NCBI GenBank assembly: GCA_017617295.1
Contig: JAFZWN010000046.1
Coordinates: forward strand, 1-46,507
DNA length: 46,507 nt
Reading direction: 5' to 3'
Origin: Clostridiales bacterium
GTDB taxonomy: Bacteria; Bacillota; Clostridia; Saccharofermentanales; Saccharofermentanaceae
Positions 35,668 to 43,134 of the stretch are shown here, one piece after another. The notes below the pieces were generated by a model. The model worked only from the letters and a program-made list of their open reading frames with translations. It was not told the origin of the DNA and searched no databases. The number at the start of each line of letters is the position of its first letter. Position 1 is the first letter of the stretch. The position numbers and the translations under genes are program-made.

Positions 35668-36297
35668 TTACTTTGCCTTAACGGAAGTCTCAACTGTTAC
35701 GAGACCGCCCTTAGGACCCGGGACAGCGCCTCTAAGTACGAGGATTCCTCTGTCTCCGTCAACCATTACTACGCTAAGGTTCTGAACTGTGCAGTTGACC
35801 GCACCCATGTGTCCGGGCATCTTCTTGCCGGGAAGAACACGTGCAGGCGTGGAGTTAGCACCCATGGAACCTACTCTTCTGTGATACATGGAACCGTGAC
35901 CGGAAGGTCCGCCCTTCTGACCGTGACGCTTGATGTTACCTGCGTAACCCTTACCTTTGGATACGCCGCTAACGTCTACCTTGTCACCTACGACAAACAT
36001 GTCAGAGACCTTGATCTCCTGACCGAGCTCATAATCTTCCTCGGTCTTGAACTCGCGGATATAACGCTTGGGTTCAACGTCTGCCTTCTTGAACTGTCCC
36101 TTGTCAGGCTTGTTAACAAGCTTCTCTCTGACAGAGCCGGTTCCGACTTTAACGGCCTTGTAGCCGTCATTCTCAACCGTCTTGTTCTGAAGTACGTACA
36201 TAGGCTCTACTTCAATAACGGTTGCCGGGATAACGTTACCGTTCTCGTCGAACAGCTGAGTCATGCCGGATTTCTTGCCAATGATGAATTTCGTCAT
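35668..36297 (-). CDS. rplC: 50S ribosomal protein L3
   Basis: A 209-residue assembly-initiator protein with the central loop reaching the peptidyl-transferase centre ([17 protein letters not shown]) and [20 protein letters not shown] at the N-terminus is diagnostic. Confidence 0.98.
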   Translation of the reverse strand: MTKFIIGKKSGMTQLFDENGNVIPATVIEVEPMYVLQNKTVENDGYKAVKVGTGSVREKLVNKPDKGQFKKADVEPKRYIREFKTEEDYELGQEIKVSDMFVVGDKVDVSGVSKGKGYAGNIKRHGQKGGPSGHGSMYHRRVGSMGANSTPARVLPGKKMPGHMGAVNCTVQNLSVVMVDGDRGILVLRGAVPGPKGGLVTVETSVKAK

Positions 36298-36323
36298 TCT
36301 CTCTTTCCTCCTATAGGTTATTG

Positions 36324-36341
36324 GTTCGCTTCGGCGCGAAC
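36324..36341 (-). other. Stem in the rpsJ-rplC spacer
   Basis: A perfect GTTCGC/GCGAAC hairpin (36324-36329 with 36336-36341) lies in the 91-nt gap between rpsJ and rplC, just upstream of the rplC ribosome site. No T-run. Confidence 0.5.
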
Positions 36342-36388
36342 ATGACCTCGGCCGGGGTTTTGGCTTTGTCCCGACCGATTAAGTCTGC

Positions 36389-36694
36389 TTACTTTATCTC
36401 GATGGATATTCCGGCAGGCATGTCAAGCTTTTTAAGTACATCCATTGTCTTGGATGAAGGGTTGTAAACGTCGATAAGACGCTTGTGTGTTCTCTGCTCG
36501 AACTGCTCACGAGAATCCTTGTACTTGTGGGGAGAACGAAGGATCGTAACGATCTCCTTCTCTGTAGGCAGCGGGATGGGACCGCTGTAGTTAGCTCCCG
36601 TGCTCTGGATAGCGCTGATGAGTCTTGCTACGCTCTCGTCCAGAAGCTGATGGTCGTAAGCCTTGATCTTGATTCGAAGCTTCAGATTTGCCAT
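36389..36694 (-). CDS. rpsJ: 30S ribosomal protein S10
   Basis: A 101-residue head protein that also pairs with NusB in transcription antitermination. [20 protein letters not shown] and [18 protein letters not shown] are diagnostic. It is first gene of the ribosomal cluster, with GGAGG 9 nt before the ATG, after a long leader. rpsL, rpsG and tuf are not adjacent on this side. Confidence 0.98.
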   Translation of the reverse strand: MANLKLRIKIKAYDHQLLDESVARLISAIQSTGANYSGPIPLPTEKEIVTILRSPHKYKDSREQFEQRTHKRLIDVYNPSSKTMDVLKKLDMPAGISIEIK

Positions 36695-36964
36695 GTTTTC
36701 TTTCCTCCAAAAATCTGTTTTATTATTTCAACCTTGTCGGGCGTTTCTTACTTTCCCATTCAAAAACCCAGATATCCAGTTACCGCACACGTGCGGCACT
36801 TTGGTTTCCGGGCAAACGTTCAAGTTATAACGCTGCCGGCCTTCGGCCGAAACCGCCGGGGATCTGATGTCCCGACCTGACTCCCTTCAAGTTACCCGCT
36901 TACCGTGCAGCCACCGCAAACGGCAATCTCAAAGTTCAAAGTCCACGCAACGCAAAGTCACGCG
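36695..36964 (-). promoter_or_regulatory. S10-operon mRNA leader (about 270 nt)
   Basis: Between the promoter and rpsJ lies a long untranslated leader with GC-rich stems: TGCCGCA/TGTGCGGTA-type pairing at 36781-36798 followed on the minus strand by TTTTT at about 36762-36766, and a CGGCGGTTTCGGCCG/GCCGGC region at about 36834-36858. Short direct repeats of AACTTGAA/ACTTTGAA recur. It likely regulates the operon, perhaps by a ribosomal protein, but it does not match a leader I can name. Confidence 0.6.
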
Positions 36965-36970
36965 AGAACT

Positions 36971-36999
36971 ATTGTACTCCGCAAAGGTCAATATGGCAA
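36971..36999 (-). promoter_or_regulatory. S10-operon promoter
   Basis: On the minus strand TTGCCA (36999-36994), a 17-bp spacer and TACAAT (36976-36971). It is divergent from the phosphoribosyltransferase promoter about 60 bp away. Confidence 0.8.
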
Positions 37000-37034
37000 T
37001 AGGGAATTTAAAAACTTTTTCGGGGATAGTGTTC

Positions 37035-37040
37035 TATAAT
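37035..37040 (+). promoter_or_regulatory. -10 element of the phosphoribosyltransferase gene
   Basis: A perfect TATAAT lies about 30 nt before the ATG; the -35 region is AT-rich and poor. GGAGGG is the ribosome site. Confidence 0.5.
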
Positions 37041-37070
37041 GTATATATATAGAAAACCGGAGGGAATTCC

Positions 37071-37631
37071 ATGAAAGTTACAGTAGACATCGCCGGCATA
37101 AAGCGCGACCTTCCCCTTTGCAGGATCAATGATAACACATATATCGCCGCATTCATATGTTTCGGTGATGCCGAGATAACGGAGCACGTGGCAAAGAAGA
37201 TGCTGGAGCTCATCCCCTCCTCCAAATACGATTATATCTTCACGGCAGAGGCAAAGGGAATACCGATAGCACACGAGATGGCCAGGCAGTCAAACGCCGC
37301 CAAATATTTTGTCGCGCGGAAAGGGAAAAAGAACTATATGCCCGATCCGATCTGTGTTGATGACAGATCTATCACTACTCAGGGACTTCAGAAACTGTAC
37401 ATCGGAAGTGACGACGCCGCTCTCATAAAAGGCAAGCGCATCCTCCTCGTTGATGACGTGATATCGACCGGCGGCTCGCTTATCGCGATGGAAGAACTCG
37501 TCAGGCTCGCGGGAGGGATCGTAACCGGCAAGATCGCGGCGCTGGCCGAAGGCAACGCCCACCTGCGTGACGATATCAAGTATCTGCAGAGGATCCCCCT
37601 TTACGATAAGAACGGTAACCCGAAAGAATAA
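37071..37631 (+). CDS. Purine-type phosphoribosyltransferase (Apt-like)
   Basis: A 186-residue type I phosphoribosyltransferase. The PRPP-binding motif RILLVDDVISTGG (123-135) is perfect, preceded by the FTAEAKGIPIAHEMAR and VARKGKKNY segments typical of adenine/xanthine-type enzymes. It should salvage a purine base into its nucleotide in the cytoplasm. I cannot choose between adenine, xanthine or a regulatory role from sequence. It is monocistronic, divergent from the S10 operon, with a terminator directly after it. Confidence 0.88.
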   Translation: MKVTVDIAGIKRDLPLCRINDNTYIAAFICFGDAEITEHVAKKMLELIPSSKYDYIFTAEAKGIPIAHEMARQSNAAKYFVARKGKKNYMPDPICVDDRSITTQGLQKLYIGSDDAALIKGKRILLVDDVISTGGSLIAMEELVRLAGGIVTGKIAALAEGNAHLRDDIKYLQRIPLYDKNGNPKE

Positions 37632-37634
37632 ACA

Positions 37635-37662
37635 AAAGGCGCTCCCTTACGGGGACGCCTTT
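37635..37662. terminator. Bidirectional terminator after the phosphoribosyltransferase gene
   Basis: AAAGGCG and CGCCTTT flank a CCC-ttac-GGG inner stem. T and A runs on the two sides let it serve the converging minus-strand gene too. Confidence 0.8.
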
Positions 37663-37668
37663 CGAAGT

Positions 37669-37881
37669 TCAAGCGATAAGGCCTGCCGAACGGCTCTCGG
37701 AAAGCTCCCGCCTTGCGTTTTGGAACACATAAGCGAATACTCCCGCATAAGCTGCAACTATACCTATCGCCATCACTACCATGGTGGCATCGCGCTGATA
37801 GAGCGCCGCTGCCACAAATCCCATAACACACAGCAATGCGACACCTGAGATCATGAGTGCCTTCTTTGTTTCCCGTGTCAT
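37669..37881 (-). CDS. Small unknown membrane protein (70 residues)
   Basis: A short protein with a basic N-terminus (MTRETKKA) and two hydrophobic helices, about residues 10-30 and 37-57, and a polar Arg/Ser-rich tail. I place the start at 37881, where GAGGTGG is about 9 nt upstream; an ATG three codons earlier abuts that site, and a GTG-started 124-residue version would overlap the antitoxin gene by 25 nt. Function unknown. Confidence 0.55.
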   Translation of the reverse strand: MTRETKKALMISGVALLCVMGFVAAALYQRDATMVVMAIGIVAAYAGVFAYVFQNARRELSESRSAGLIA

Positions 37882-38018
37882 CTTAGACATCCACCTCGCT
37901 TTCTTATAGTGTGCTATGCTCCCATAATAAATGGCGCCCGTAAACAGAGCGCCAAAGAACGGTAAAGAATTATTAAAGCCTGTTACCCGCTTAAACAGCT
38001 TGAGGATCCCGAATGGGC

Positions 38019-38267
38019 TCACGCCGAAGCATCTGCTTTCCACTCAATATCGATCTGCCGCTTATTCTTAACACAATCAGTAAGATACAGATTGATAAGA
38101 GTCTGATACGGGATCCCGGTCCGCAGCGCCTCACTCTTGAAATATTCGATAACACAGGGCGTGACCTTAAGTGTGATCTGCTTTTTGAGCTCCTTGGCAT
38201 AAGGATTCTTAACAGCTTTATCAAAGTTAAATTCTTTCTCTAAAATGTAATCCGTCTGTTCTGTCAT
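38019..38267 (-). CDS. BrnA-type antitoxin, apparently without toxin
   Basis: An 82-residue protein whose C-terminal half ITLKVTPCVIEYFKSEALR and GIPYQTLINLYLTDC matches the BrnA/CopG-like ribbon-helix-helix antitoxins: dimeric DNA binders that neutralise a BrnT ribonuclease and repress their own promoter. No BrnT-like gene lies on either side in the expected upstream position (38268-38490 has no open frame of that kind). Three TATAATTA repeats upstream are likely binding sites. It could be an orphan antitoxin or a plain regulator. Confidence 0.75.
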   Translation of the reverse strand: MTEQTDYILEKEFNFDKAVKNPYAKELKKQITLKVTPCVIEYFKSEALRTGIPYQTLINLYLTDCVKNKRQIDIEWKADASA

Positions 38268-38342
38268 AATCCTATACTCCTCTCAAAATTTCTTTGTTCA
38301 TTTGCAGTTGCTTTTCTTCATTCCACAAACATAGGCCCGTTC

Positions 38343-38372
38343 TATAATTAGAGTATAATTATATTATAATTA
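38343..38372 (-). promoter_or_regulatory. Three TATAATTA direct repeats upstream of the BrnA-type gene
   Basis: TATAATTA occurs at 38343-38350, 38354-38361 and 38365-38372, an exact 11-bp period, i.e. about one helical turn. This puts the sites on the same DNA face, as expected for cooperative binding by a ribbon-helix-helix repressor. The block also includes TATAAT-like -10 sequence on both strands. Apart from this block and the promoter at 38450-38466, 38268-38490 holds nothing I can support. Confidence 0.6.
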
Positions 38373-38436
38373 TTCCCGAATAAACAGTATTATCATTTGA
38401 TACTGATCACATAAAGAGGAACTGTTTTCCCGAATC

Positions 38437-38481
38437 TCTCCCTTAATGCTATAATCCTCATATAATCATGAATAAGGGAGA
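38437..38481 (+). promoter_or_regulatory. Promoter region with 9-bp inverted repeat before the 99-residue gene
   Basis: TCTCCCTTA (38437-38445) and TAAGGGAGA (38473-38481) are a perfect inverted repeat enclosing two TATAAT boxes (38450-38455 and 38461-38466). The right arm contains the GGGAG ribosome site. A transcript starting upstream of the left arm could hide the site in a stem; otherwise the repeat may be an operator. Confidence 0.5.
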
Positions 38482-38490
38482 ATCATCATC

Positions 38491-38790
38491 ATGAATGAGT
38501 TATTGAGATTTACATCAACCGGAACGGACGGGGTCGAGATACTGTTCCCTCCAAAATACGATTTCGTTTTCTATGAAGATAAGCTGACTCTAGCAAAAAA
38601 CGGGAAGTTTGTCAGAAACATTATGTATAAGGACATAAAGGAAACTGCTTTTATCCGTAAGATGCCGGGCGCCAAAAAGGGAACAGTGATCATCACCTGC
38701 CCTCCCCAGTTCGGCCTCAATATATATAAGGTAGATGAAGAAATATATAACAAGATCCGTGAGATCCTGGCTCCTTATCTGAAAAAGTAA
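38491..38790 (+). CDS. Unknown 99-residue protein
   Basis: A small soluble protein I do not recognise. Alternating hydrophobic pattern in the first two thirds (VEILFPPKYDFVFYED, KGTVIITCPP) suggests a beta-rich fold, ending in a helix EEIYNKIREILAPYL; this resembles a minimal PH-like domain but the call is weak. No signal peptide. GGGAG lies about 10 nt before the ATG. Confidence 0.65.
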   Translation: MNELLRFTSTGTDGVEILFPPKYDFVFYEDKLTLAKNGKFVRNIMYKDIKETAFIRKMPGAKKGTVIITCPPQFGLNIYKVDEEIYNKIREILAPYLKK

Positions 38791-38910
38791 GCAGAACGCA
38801 TACCAACTTCCTTCTGGAGAAATATAAAGAAAAGATACCGGAGTGATCATTATCTGTTTCAACGGCGATCTGCCGTACCAAACATGAATCTCTTATACCT
38901 TTAAGCAGAT

Positions 38911-39022
38911 TAACCCACACATGAACCCAGATCTCCCGGTTCACGGCCGAAAGTGGGTTATTTTGCCGAAAATAACCCAGCATTGAACCCAGATTCTTCA
39001 GTTCAGGACGATAGTTGGGTTA
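38911..39022. repeat. Two tandem copies of a nested stem-loop element
   Basis: Copy 1 (38911-38960) has outer arms TAACCCAC/GTGGGTTA and inner arms TGAACC/GGTTCA; copy 2 (38973-39022) has outer arms TAACCCA/TGGGTTA and inner arms TGAAC/GTTCA. Both share a conserved CCAGAT in the apical loop and are offset by 62 nt. Differences outside the stems but conserved pairing suggests structure matters. They lie between the convergent ends of the 99-residue gene and hslO, with no gene in 38791-39079. A structured RNA, a twin protein-binding site or a weak bidirectional terminator are all possible. Confidence 0.65.
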
Positions 39023-39079
39023 ATATCGCTATACAGAGGCCGGATTAAGACCGATGCAGTAAACCAAGGTAAAACCTGA

Positions 39080-39988
39080 TCAGATAAGCTCTCTGATCTC
39101 CTCAGGAGCAAAGTGATACTTCTTGTTACAGAAGTGGCACTCTGTGTCGATGCCCTTCTCATCTTCGGCGAGGGACTTAAGCTCGGTCTTTCCGAGAGCC
39201 GCCAGTCCCGCGGCCATCTTCTCCTTTGAGCAGTTGCACTTATAGCTTACGGGATAGCCGTCCATATAAGTCATGTCGGGATCGCCCATGAAAAGATCGA
39301 GGATCTTGGCGGGCGAGAATCCTTCTTCCATAAGGAACGTGATATCGGGGAAGCCGCCGTTGGCGCGCTTCTCGACATAGTCGATGTCTTCTTCGGTGGC
39401 GCCGGGCATCAGCTGGATCATCATGCCGCCGGCATTCATAACACCTTCGGGACCTATCTGTACTCCGAGGGCAACGACAGAAGGCGTCTGCTCGGAGACA
39501 GCCAGATAGTATGTAAAGTCTTCGGCGATCTCTCCGGTCTGAAGCTGGACCGTTCCGTTAAACGGCTCCTTAAGTCCTATATCCCTTATCACAGTGAGGG
39601 TGCCCGAGCCGACTGCCTCGCCGACATTGAGCTTGCCCGGATGGTGGTATGTCGCCTCGACCGAAGGTTCGGTGGGATAGCATCTGGCGTGGCCTTTGCT
39701 GTCGCAGGAACAAACCATTCCCTTGATCGGGCCGTCGCATCTGATTATCGTTGTCTGGGTATCGGTATCGTTCTTCATGTTCTCAGCGATAAGAAGGGAT
39801 CCGGTAATAAACCTGCCGAGAGCAGCAGTGACGACATTGGAAGTCCCGTGGATACTGGCCATCTCGCGGACCATCTCCGTAGATCTTATTGCTACGGCTT
39901 TTACGTGACCCTTGAGAGCCACGGCCCTTATTATGTGATCCTTTTTCTCATCCTCGGGAACTCCCGGGGCAAAATATGTCTCGTTCAT
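39080..39988 (-). CDS. hslO: Hsp33 redox-regulated chaperone
   Basis: A 302-residue cytoplasmic holdase activated by oxidation. The C-terminal zinc switch has C251, C253, C284 and C287 (CNC and CHFC), and GPIKGMVCSCDSKGHARCYP and GGMMIQLMPGA are typical of the family. Its ATG shares a base with the methyltransferase stop (TAATG). It is last gene of the ftsE-led unit. Confidence 0.95.
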   Translation of the reverse strand: MNETYFAPGVPEDEKKDHIIRAVALKGHVKAVAIRSTEMVREMASIHGTSNVVTAALGRFITGSLLIAENMKNDTDTQTTIIRCDGPIKGMVCSCDSKGHARCYPTEPSVEATYHHPGKLNVGEAVGSGTLTVIRDIGLKEPFNGTVQLQTGEIAEDFTYYLAVSEQTPSVVALGVQIGPEGVMNAGGMMIQLMPGATEEDIDYVEKRANGGFPDITFLMEEGFSPAKILDLFMGDPDMTYMDGYPVSYKCNCSKEKMAAGLAALGKTELKSLAEDEKGIDTECHFCNKKYHFAPEEIRELI

Positions 39989-40728
39989 TATCTTGTCCTT
40001 CTTAATACGTATATATCACGTTCATTGTCGAATCCCGGCTCTTTATGGAGGATCTCCATACCGTTCTTTTCCGCCAGTTCCCGCCAGAAACTCCCGGAAT
40101 AATACCGCTCATATACGGTAGTATCGGCGCGCTTATAGTCTATACCGTTATCCGAATAAAACAAGGTTATCTCCGAAGTACTGATCTCATCCGAATACGA
40201 ATTGTTCCAAAGAAGGGTAACATTATCGAAGTCCTGAAAGAACACGTTGTCACCTAGGGTATCCTTCAGATTCTCCATTGTGGCGCAGTCGAAGATAAAC
40301 AGTCCTCCGATGACCAGATAGTCCTTAAAAGAGGCGAATATCTTCTCAATATCGGATGGATCCGTTATATGGTTCAGCGTATCGGTCAGGCAGGTGAATA
40401 CATCACATGCCCCGTAAAGTTCGATATTCCTGATATCCTGCTTAACCCAGAGAAGACCGGGGTGATTTCCCATGGCGACCTGAAGCATCCCTTCGGAATT
40501 ATCGATGCCTATTGTATCGTATCCGAAGTCGTTTGCCAGTGAAGCGGTGATATTTCCCGTGCCGCATCCGAGATCTGCCAGGACCTTCGTGCCGTTTGGA
40601 CCTTCGCCGCCCGTTTGGCAAAACATTTTTATGAGCGAATCCACAGTGCCTGCGATCTTTACCGGATCGAGGTCACTCTGCATGGGTTCGTAATATTCTG
40701 CTATGAGGTCGTAAAAATCCCTGCTCAT
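39988..40728 (-). CDS. Class I SAM-dependent methyltransferase
   Basis: A 246-residue methyltransferase. The SAM motif DLGCGTGN starts at D52, GIDNSEGML and the CLTDTLNHI segment follow in the expected Rossmann order. The substrate cannot be told. Its ATG overlaps the hydrolase stop by 4 nt and its stop overlaps hslO, so it is firmly inside the ftsEX-hydrolase unit, though such methyltransferases are also common neighbours of hslO. Confidence 0.88.
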   Translation of the reverse strand: MSRDFYDLIAEYYEPMQSDLDPVKIAGTVDSLIKMFCQTGGEGPNGTKVLADLGCGTGNITASLANDFGYDTIGIDNSEGMLQVAMGNHPGLLWVKQDIRNIELYGACDVFTCLTDTLNHITDPSDIEKIFASFKDYLVIGGLFIFDCATMENLKDTLGDNVFFQDFDNVTLLWNNSYSDEISTSEITLFYSDNGIDYKRADTTVYERYYSGSFWRELAEKNGMEILHKEPGFDNERDIYVLRRTR

Positions 40729-42236
40729 CGTACGAGATAAGCTCTCGGATCCACAGCCGTTCCCCAGGGACCGCCGGTCCTGACTTCAAAATGAAGGTGG
40801 GGACCCGTGGAGCCGCCGGTGCTTCCGACCGTGCCGATCGCCTGACCGCAGGAGACATAGTCGCCGCTATTGACAGTAATAGACTGGCAGTGTGCATAAA
40901 GAGTGTAAAGACCGTTGCCGTGATCGATGATCAGGTAGTTGCCGTAGCCGCTGCCGCCGGTGTTGGAATTGGGGCAGGGATATTCGACATAAGATACCGT
41001 ACCCGAAGCTGCCGCGCAGATAGTGTCGCCGAAGCCGTCCTCGATATCGATACCGCTGTGGAACCTTCTGTCCTGATAGATGGGATGGATCCTGTAGCCG
41101 AACTCGCTTCCGACGGACCTGGACCATGTGGGCCACTGAAGCTGACCCGTCGTTGAAGAAGCGGGAGCCGTAGTAGGCAGAGGAACGGGAGTCGGTGTTG
41201 AAGTAGGCTCGCTCGATATCTCGAAAGCGGTCTCTTCGGTATCACCATTATCTGAAGGAACAGTATCGGACTGCTGTGTCTCAGTCTGTGTCTCGCCGGT
41301 CTGTTCGCTCGTTTCCGTAGTCTGGGTCTCCTGTGTCTCCGAAGTCGTCTCATCAACATGCGTATCCGTGGGATCGTCTATGACCTGAGGCGCAGGATTG
41401 GTCTCTGCCGCGATATTATACTGGGAAATGATCTCGTTTTGCATCTGCTCGATCTGGGCATTAAGAGACGATACGGTTGAATTGAACTGTCCCGCAGTCT
41501 GCTCGGCCTCGGAAAGCTGGGCGTTCAGGTCGTTGATAGTCGCACTCTGTATACCGATCTCTTCCTCTATCTCCTCGATCTCGGCGAGCTTGTCGTCAGC
41601 AGCCTGCTCGGCGAGTTCGGCTTCCTGCAATGCATACTCGCTCGCAAGGCGTGCGAGATCGAGCGCCTCTTCCATGCTCTCGACAGCCTGCTTATCGGAA
41701 TCGGCTATCAGGGAGATTATCTCGATATTTGTAAAGAATCCCGCAAGCGAATCGGAATCAAGGAGTATCTCCAGATATGACTTGTTCTGGAATTCGAACA
41801 TTACGGAGAGCCTCTCCTGGAACATGAGCTCGGTCGCTTCAAGATTCTCCTGCGCTTCCACATATCTTTCGAGAGCTTCAGCCTTGGCAAGACATGCTGC
41901 GGCATACTGGCTCTGAAGGAGCTGATACTCGCCCTGTCTCTCTGTCTCGAGTTCCTGAAGCTCGTTTATCTGTCCGGTCACCTGATCGACCTGATCGCGA
42001 AGCTCGCTGACCCTGGCGGCAGCCGCCTGTGCTCTTGCCATCGCTTCGTCGCGCTCGCGCCTTGTCTCTTCGAGATCTTCTTCACTTGCGCGTTCGAGCT
42101 CGACGAGATTTAAGTAATCAGGAGCCGCATAGACAAAAGGCTTCTGCGTAAGAGCAAATGCCGGCAGTGCAAAAGATACTGCCGTTATGAGAGCGACCGC
42201 TTTCCTTTTCTTTCCCTTTAATACCATCTTTGACAT
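40725..42236 (-). CDS. FtsEX-associated murein hydrolase (coiled coil plus M23 peptidase)
   Basis: A 503-residue secreted protein. The signal peptide (about residues 1-38) is followed by a long coiled coil (about 45-265), a Thr/Glu/Gln/Pro-rich linker (about 280-365) and a LytM/M23 metallopeptidase domain (about 375-500) with zinc ligands H393, D397 and H482 and catalytic H449. Directly behind ftsX, it has the organisation of EnvC/PcsB-type hydrolases, which FtsEX pulls open to cut septal peptidoglycan. Unlike EnvC, which lacks zinc ligands, this domain looks catalytically complete. The start follows AGAGGTG and the ftsX stop by 1 nt. Confidence 0.93.
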   Translation of the reverse strand: MSKMVLKGKKRKAVALITAVSFALPAFALTQKPFVYAAPDYLNLVELERASEEDLEETRRERDEAMARAQAAAARVSELRDQVDQVTGQINELQELETERQGEYQLLQSQYAAACLAKAEALERYVEAQENLEATELMFQERLSVMFEFQNKSYLEILLDSDSLAGFFTNIEIISLIADSDKQAVESMEEALDLARLASEYALQEAELAEQAADDKLAEIEEIEEEIGIQSATINDLNAQLSEAEQTAGQFNSTVSSLNAQIEQMQNEIISQYNIAAETNPAPQVIDDPTDTHVDETTSETQETQTTETSEQTGETQTETQQSDTVPSDNGDTEETAFEISSEPTSTPTPVPLPTTAPASSTTGQLQWPTWSRSVGSEFGYRIHPIYQDRRFHSGIDIEDGFGDTICAAASGTVSYVEYPCPNSNTGGSGYGNYLIIDHGNGLYTLYAHCQSITVNSGDYVSCGQAIGTVGSTGGSTGPHLHFEVRTGGPWGTAVDPRAYLVR

Positions 42237-42237
42237 G

Positions 42238-43134
42238 TCACACCTCTATATATTTTCTTACAGAGATCCCACTTCCGACAGAACCTATGATGATGCCCAT
42301 GAACGCACAGATGATGAGGATCAGCCACATGAGGCTCCTGGCGGGAAGGAGCGCATAGAAACTGCCCGGATCCTGATTGGCCATGACCGCATAATAGATC
42401 TGTCTGTATGCCACCGTTGTTATTACCCACGCGCATAATGCGCTTATCAAACCTACGATCGCGCCTTCGATAATATAAGGCATCCTGATATAGAAGTTCG
42501 TCGCACCGACAAACTTCATGATCTCGATCTCTCCTGCTCTCGAATAAACAGAGATCCTTACCATGTTCGATATGATAAAGAGCGCGATGACAAAGAGCAC
42601 GAGGAACGAAACGACTGTTGCGATATTTACTCCGTTACGCGCCTTGGTGAGGAACGACATTACGTTGCTCTCCTTATTGACCTTGTTGACACCCGGCAGA
42701 GTCTGAAGGGTGCTCACCACCTCATCAGCCATCGACGGATCGCTGATCTGGATATTGAACGTATACGGAAGATAGTTCGTGTAATCAAAATCATCCAGAA
42801 CGGATGAACTGTCCTTGAGATTATTCTTGAACTCGATATAGTTCTCTTCGGGAGATCTCTTGATGTAATTGATGATGCGCTGATCCGCGGCGATCACCGA
42901 CTCCGTAAACTCAAGTTCCTCAGGTGTGGTATCGAGCCTCATGTAGATCTCGATGGGAGGCTGCTGTGAAAGCTTACGCATTATATTTCTCGCATTCGTC
43001 GAGAAGATAAAGAACGCACTCATGATCGTGAGCATCAGAAGGATAGTGGTAACGGATGCCACCGTGACAAGAGGGTGTCTGGCTATTCCTCTGAAGCCCT
43101 CCTTGACTGAATTAAAAAATGCCCTGATGCTCAA
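42238..43134 (-). CDS. ftsX: Cell-division ABC transporter membrane subunit FtsX
   Basis: A 298-residue membrane protein with an N-terminal helix (about 22-44), a large extracytoplasmic loop (about 50-165) and three C-terminal helices; the VYSRAGEIEIMKFVGAT segment before the second helix pair is diagnostic. The start codon is TTG at 43134, with AGGAGG 7 nt upstream inside the end of ftsE, and it overlaps the ftsE stop by 4 nt. FtsX transmits ATPase-driven movement to the hydrolase encoded next. Confidence 0.95.
   Translation of the reverse strand: MSIRAFFNSVKEGFRGIARHPLVTVASVTTILLMLTIMSAFFIFSTNARNIMRKLSQQPPIEIYMRLDTTPEELEFTESVIAADQRIINYIKRSPEENYIEFKNNLKDSSSVLDDFDYTNYLPYTFNIQISDPSMADEVVSTLQTLPGVNKVNKESNVMSFLTKARNGVNIATVVSFLVLFVIALFIISNMVRISVYSRAGEIEIMKFVGATNFYIRMPYIIEGAIVGLISALCAWVITTVAYRQIYYAVMANQDPGSFYALLPARSLMWLILIICAFMGIIIGSVGSGISVRKYIEV

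Noticed and set aside
35017..36345. Long plus-strand open frame opposite rplD/rplC (and similar ones at 32407-33714 and 26298-27482)
   Set aside because: They are mirror images of highly conserved ribosomal and secY genes, have no ribosome sites and Cys/Ser-rich nonsense composition.
37669..38043. 124-residue GTG-started version of the small membrane protein
   Set aside because: It overlaps the BrnA-type gene and lacks a ribosome site at the GTG, whereas an ATG at 37881 has a suitable one.
38343..38372. CRISPR array or iteron origin
   Set aside because: Three 8-bp units with 3-bp gaps are far too short for CRISPR and no replication gene is nearby; an operator is the simpler reading.
38911..39022. 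Type III toxin-antitoxin RNA repeats
   Set aside because: Tandem structured repeats fit superficially, but only two copies exist and no toxin-like gene follows on either strand.
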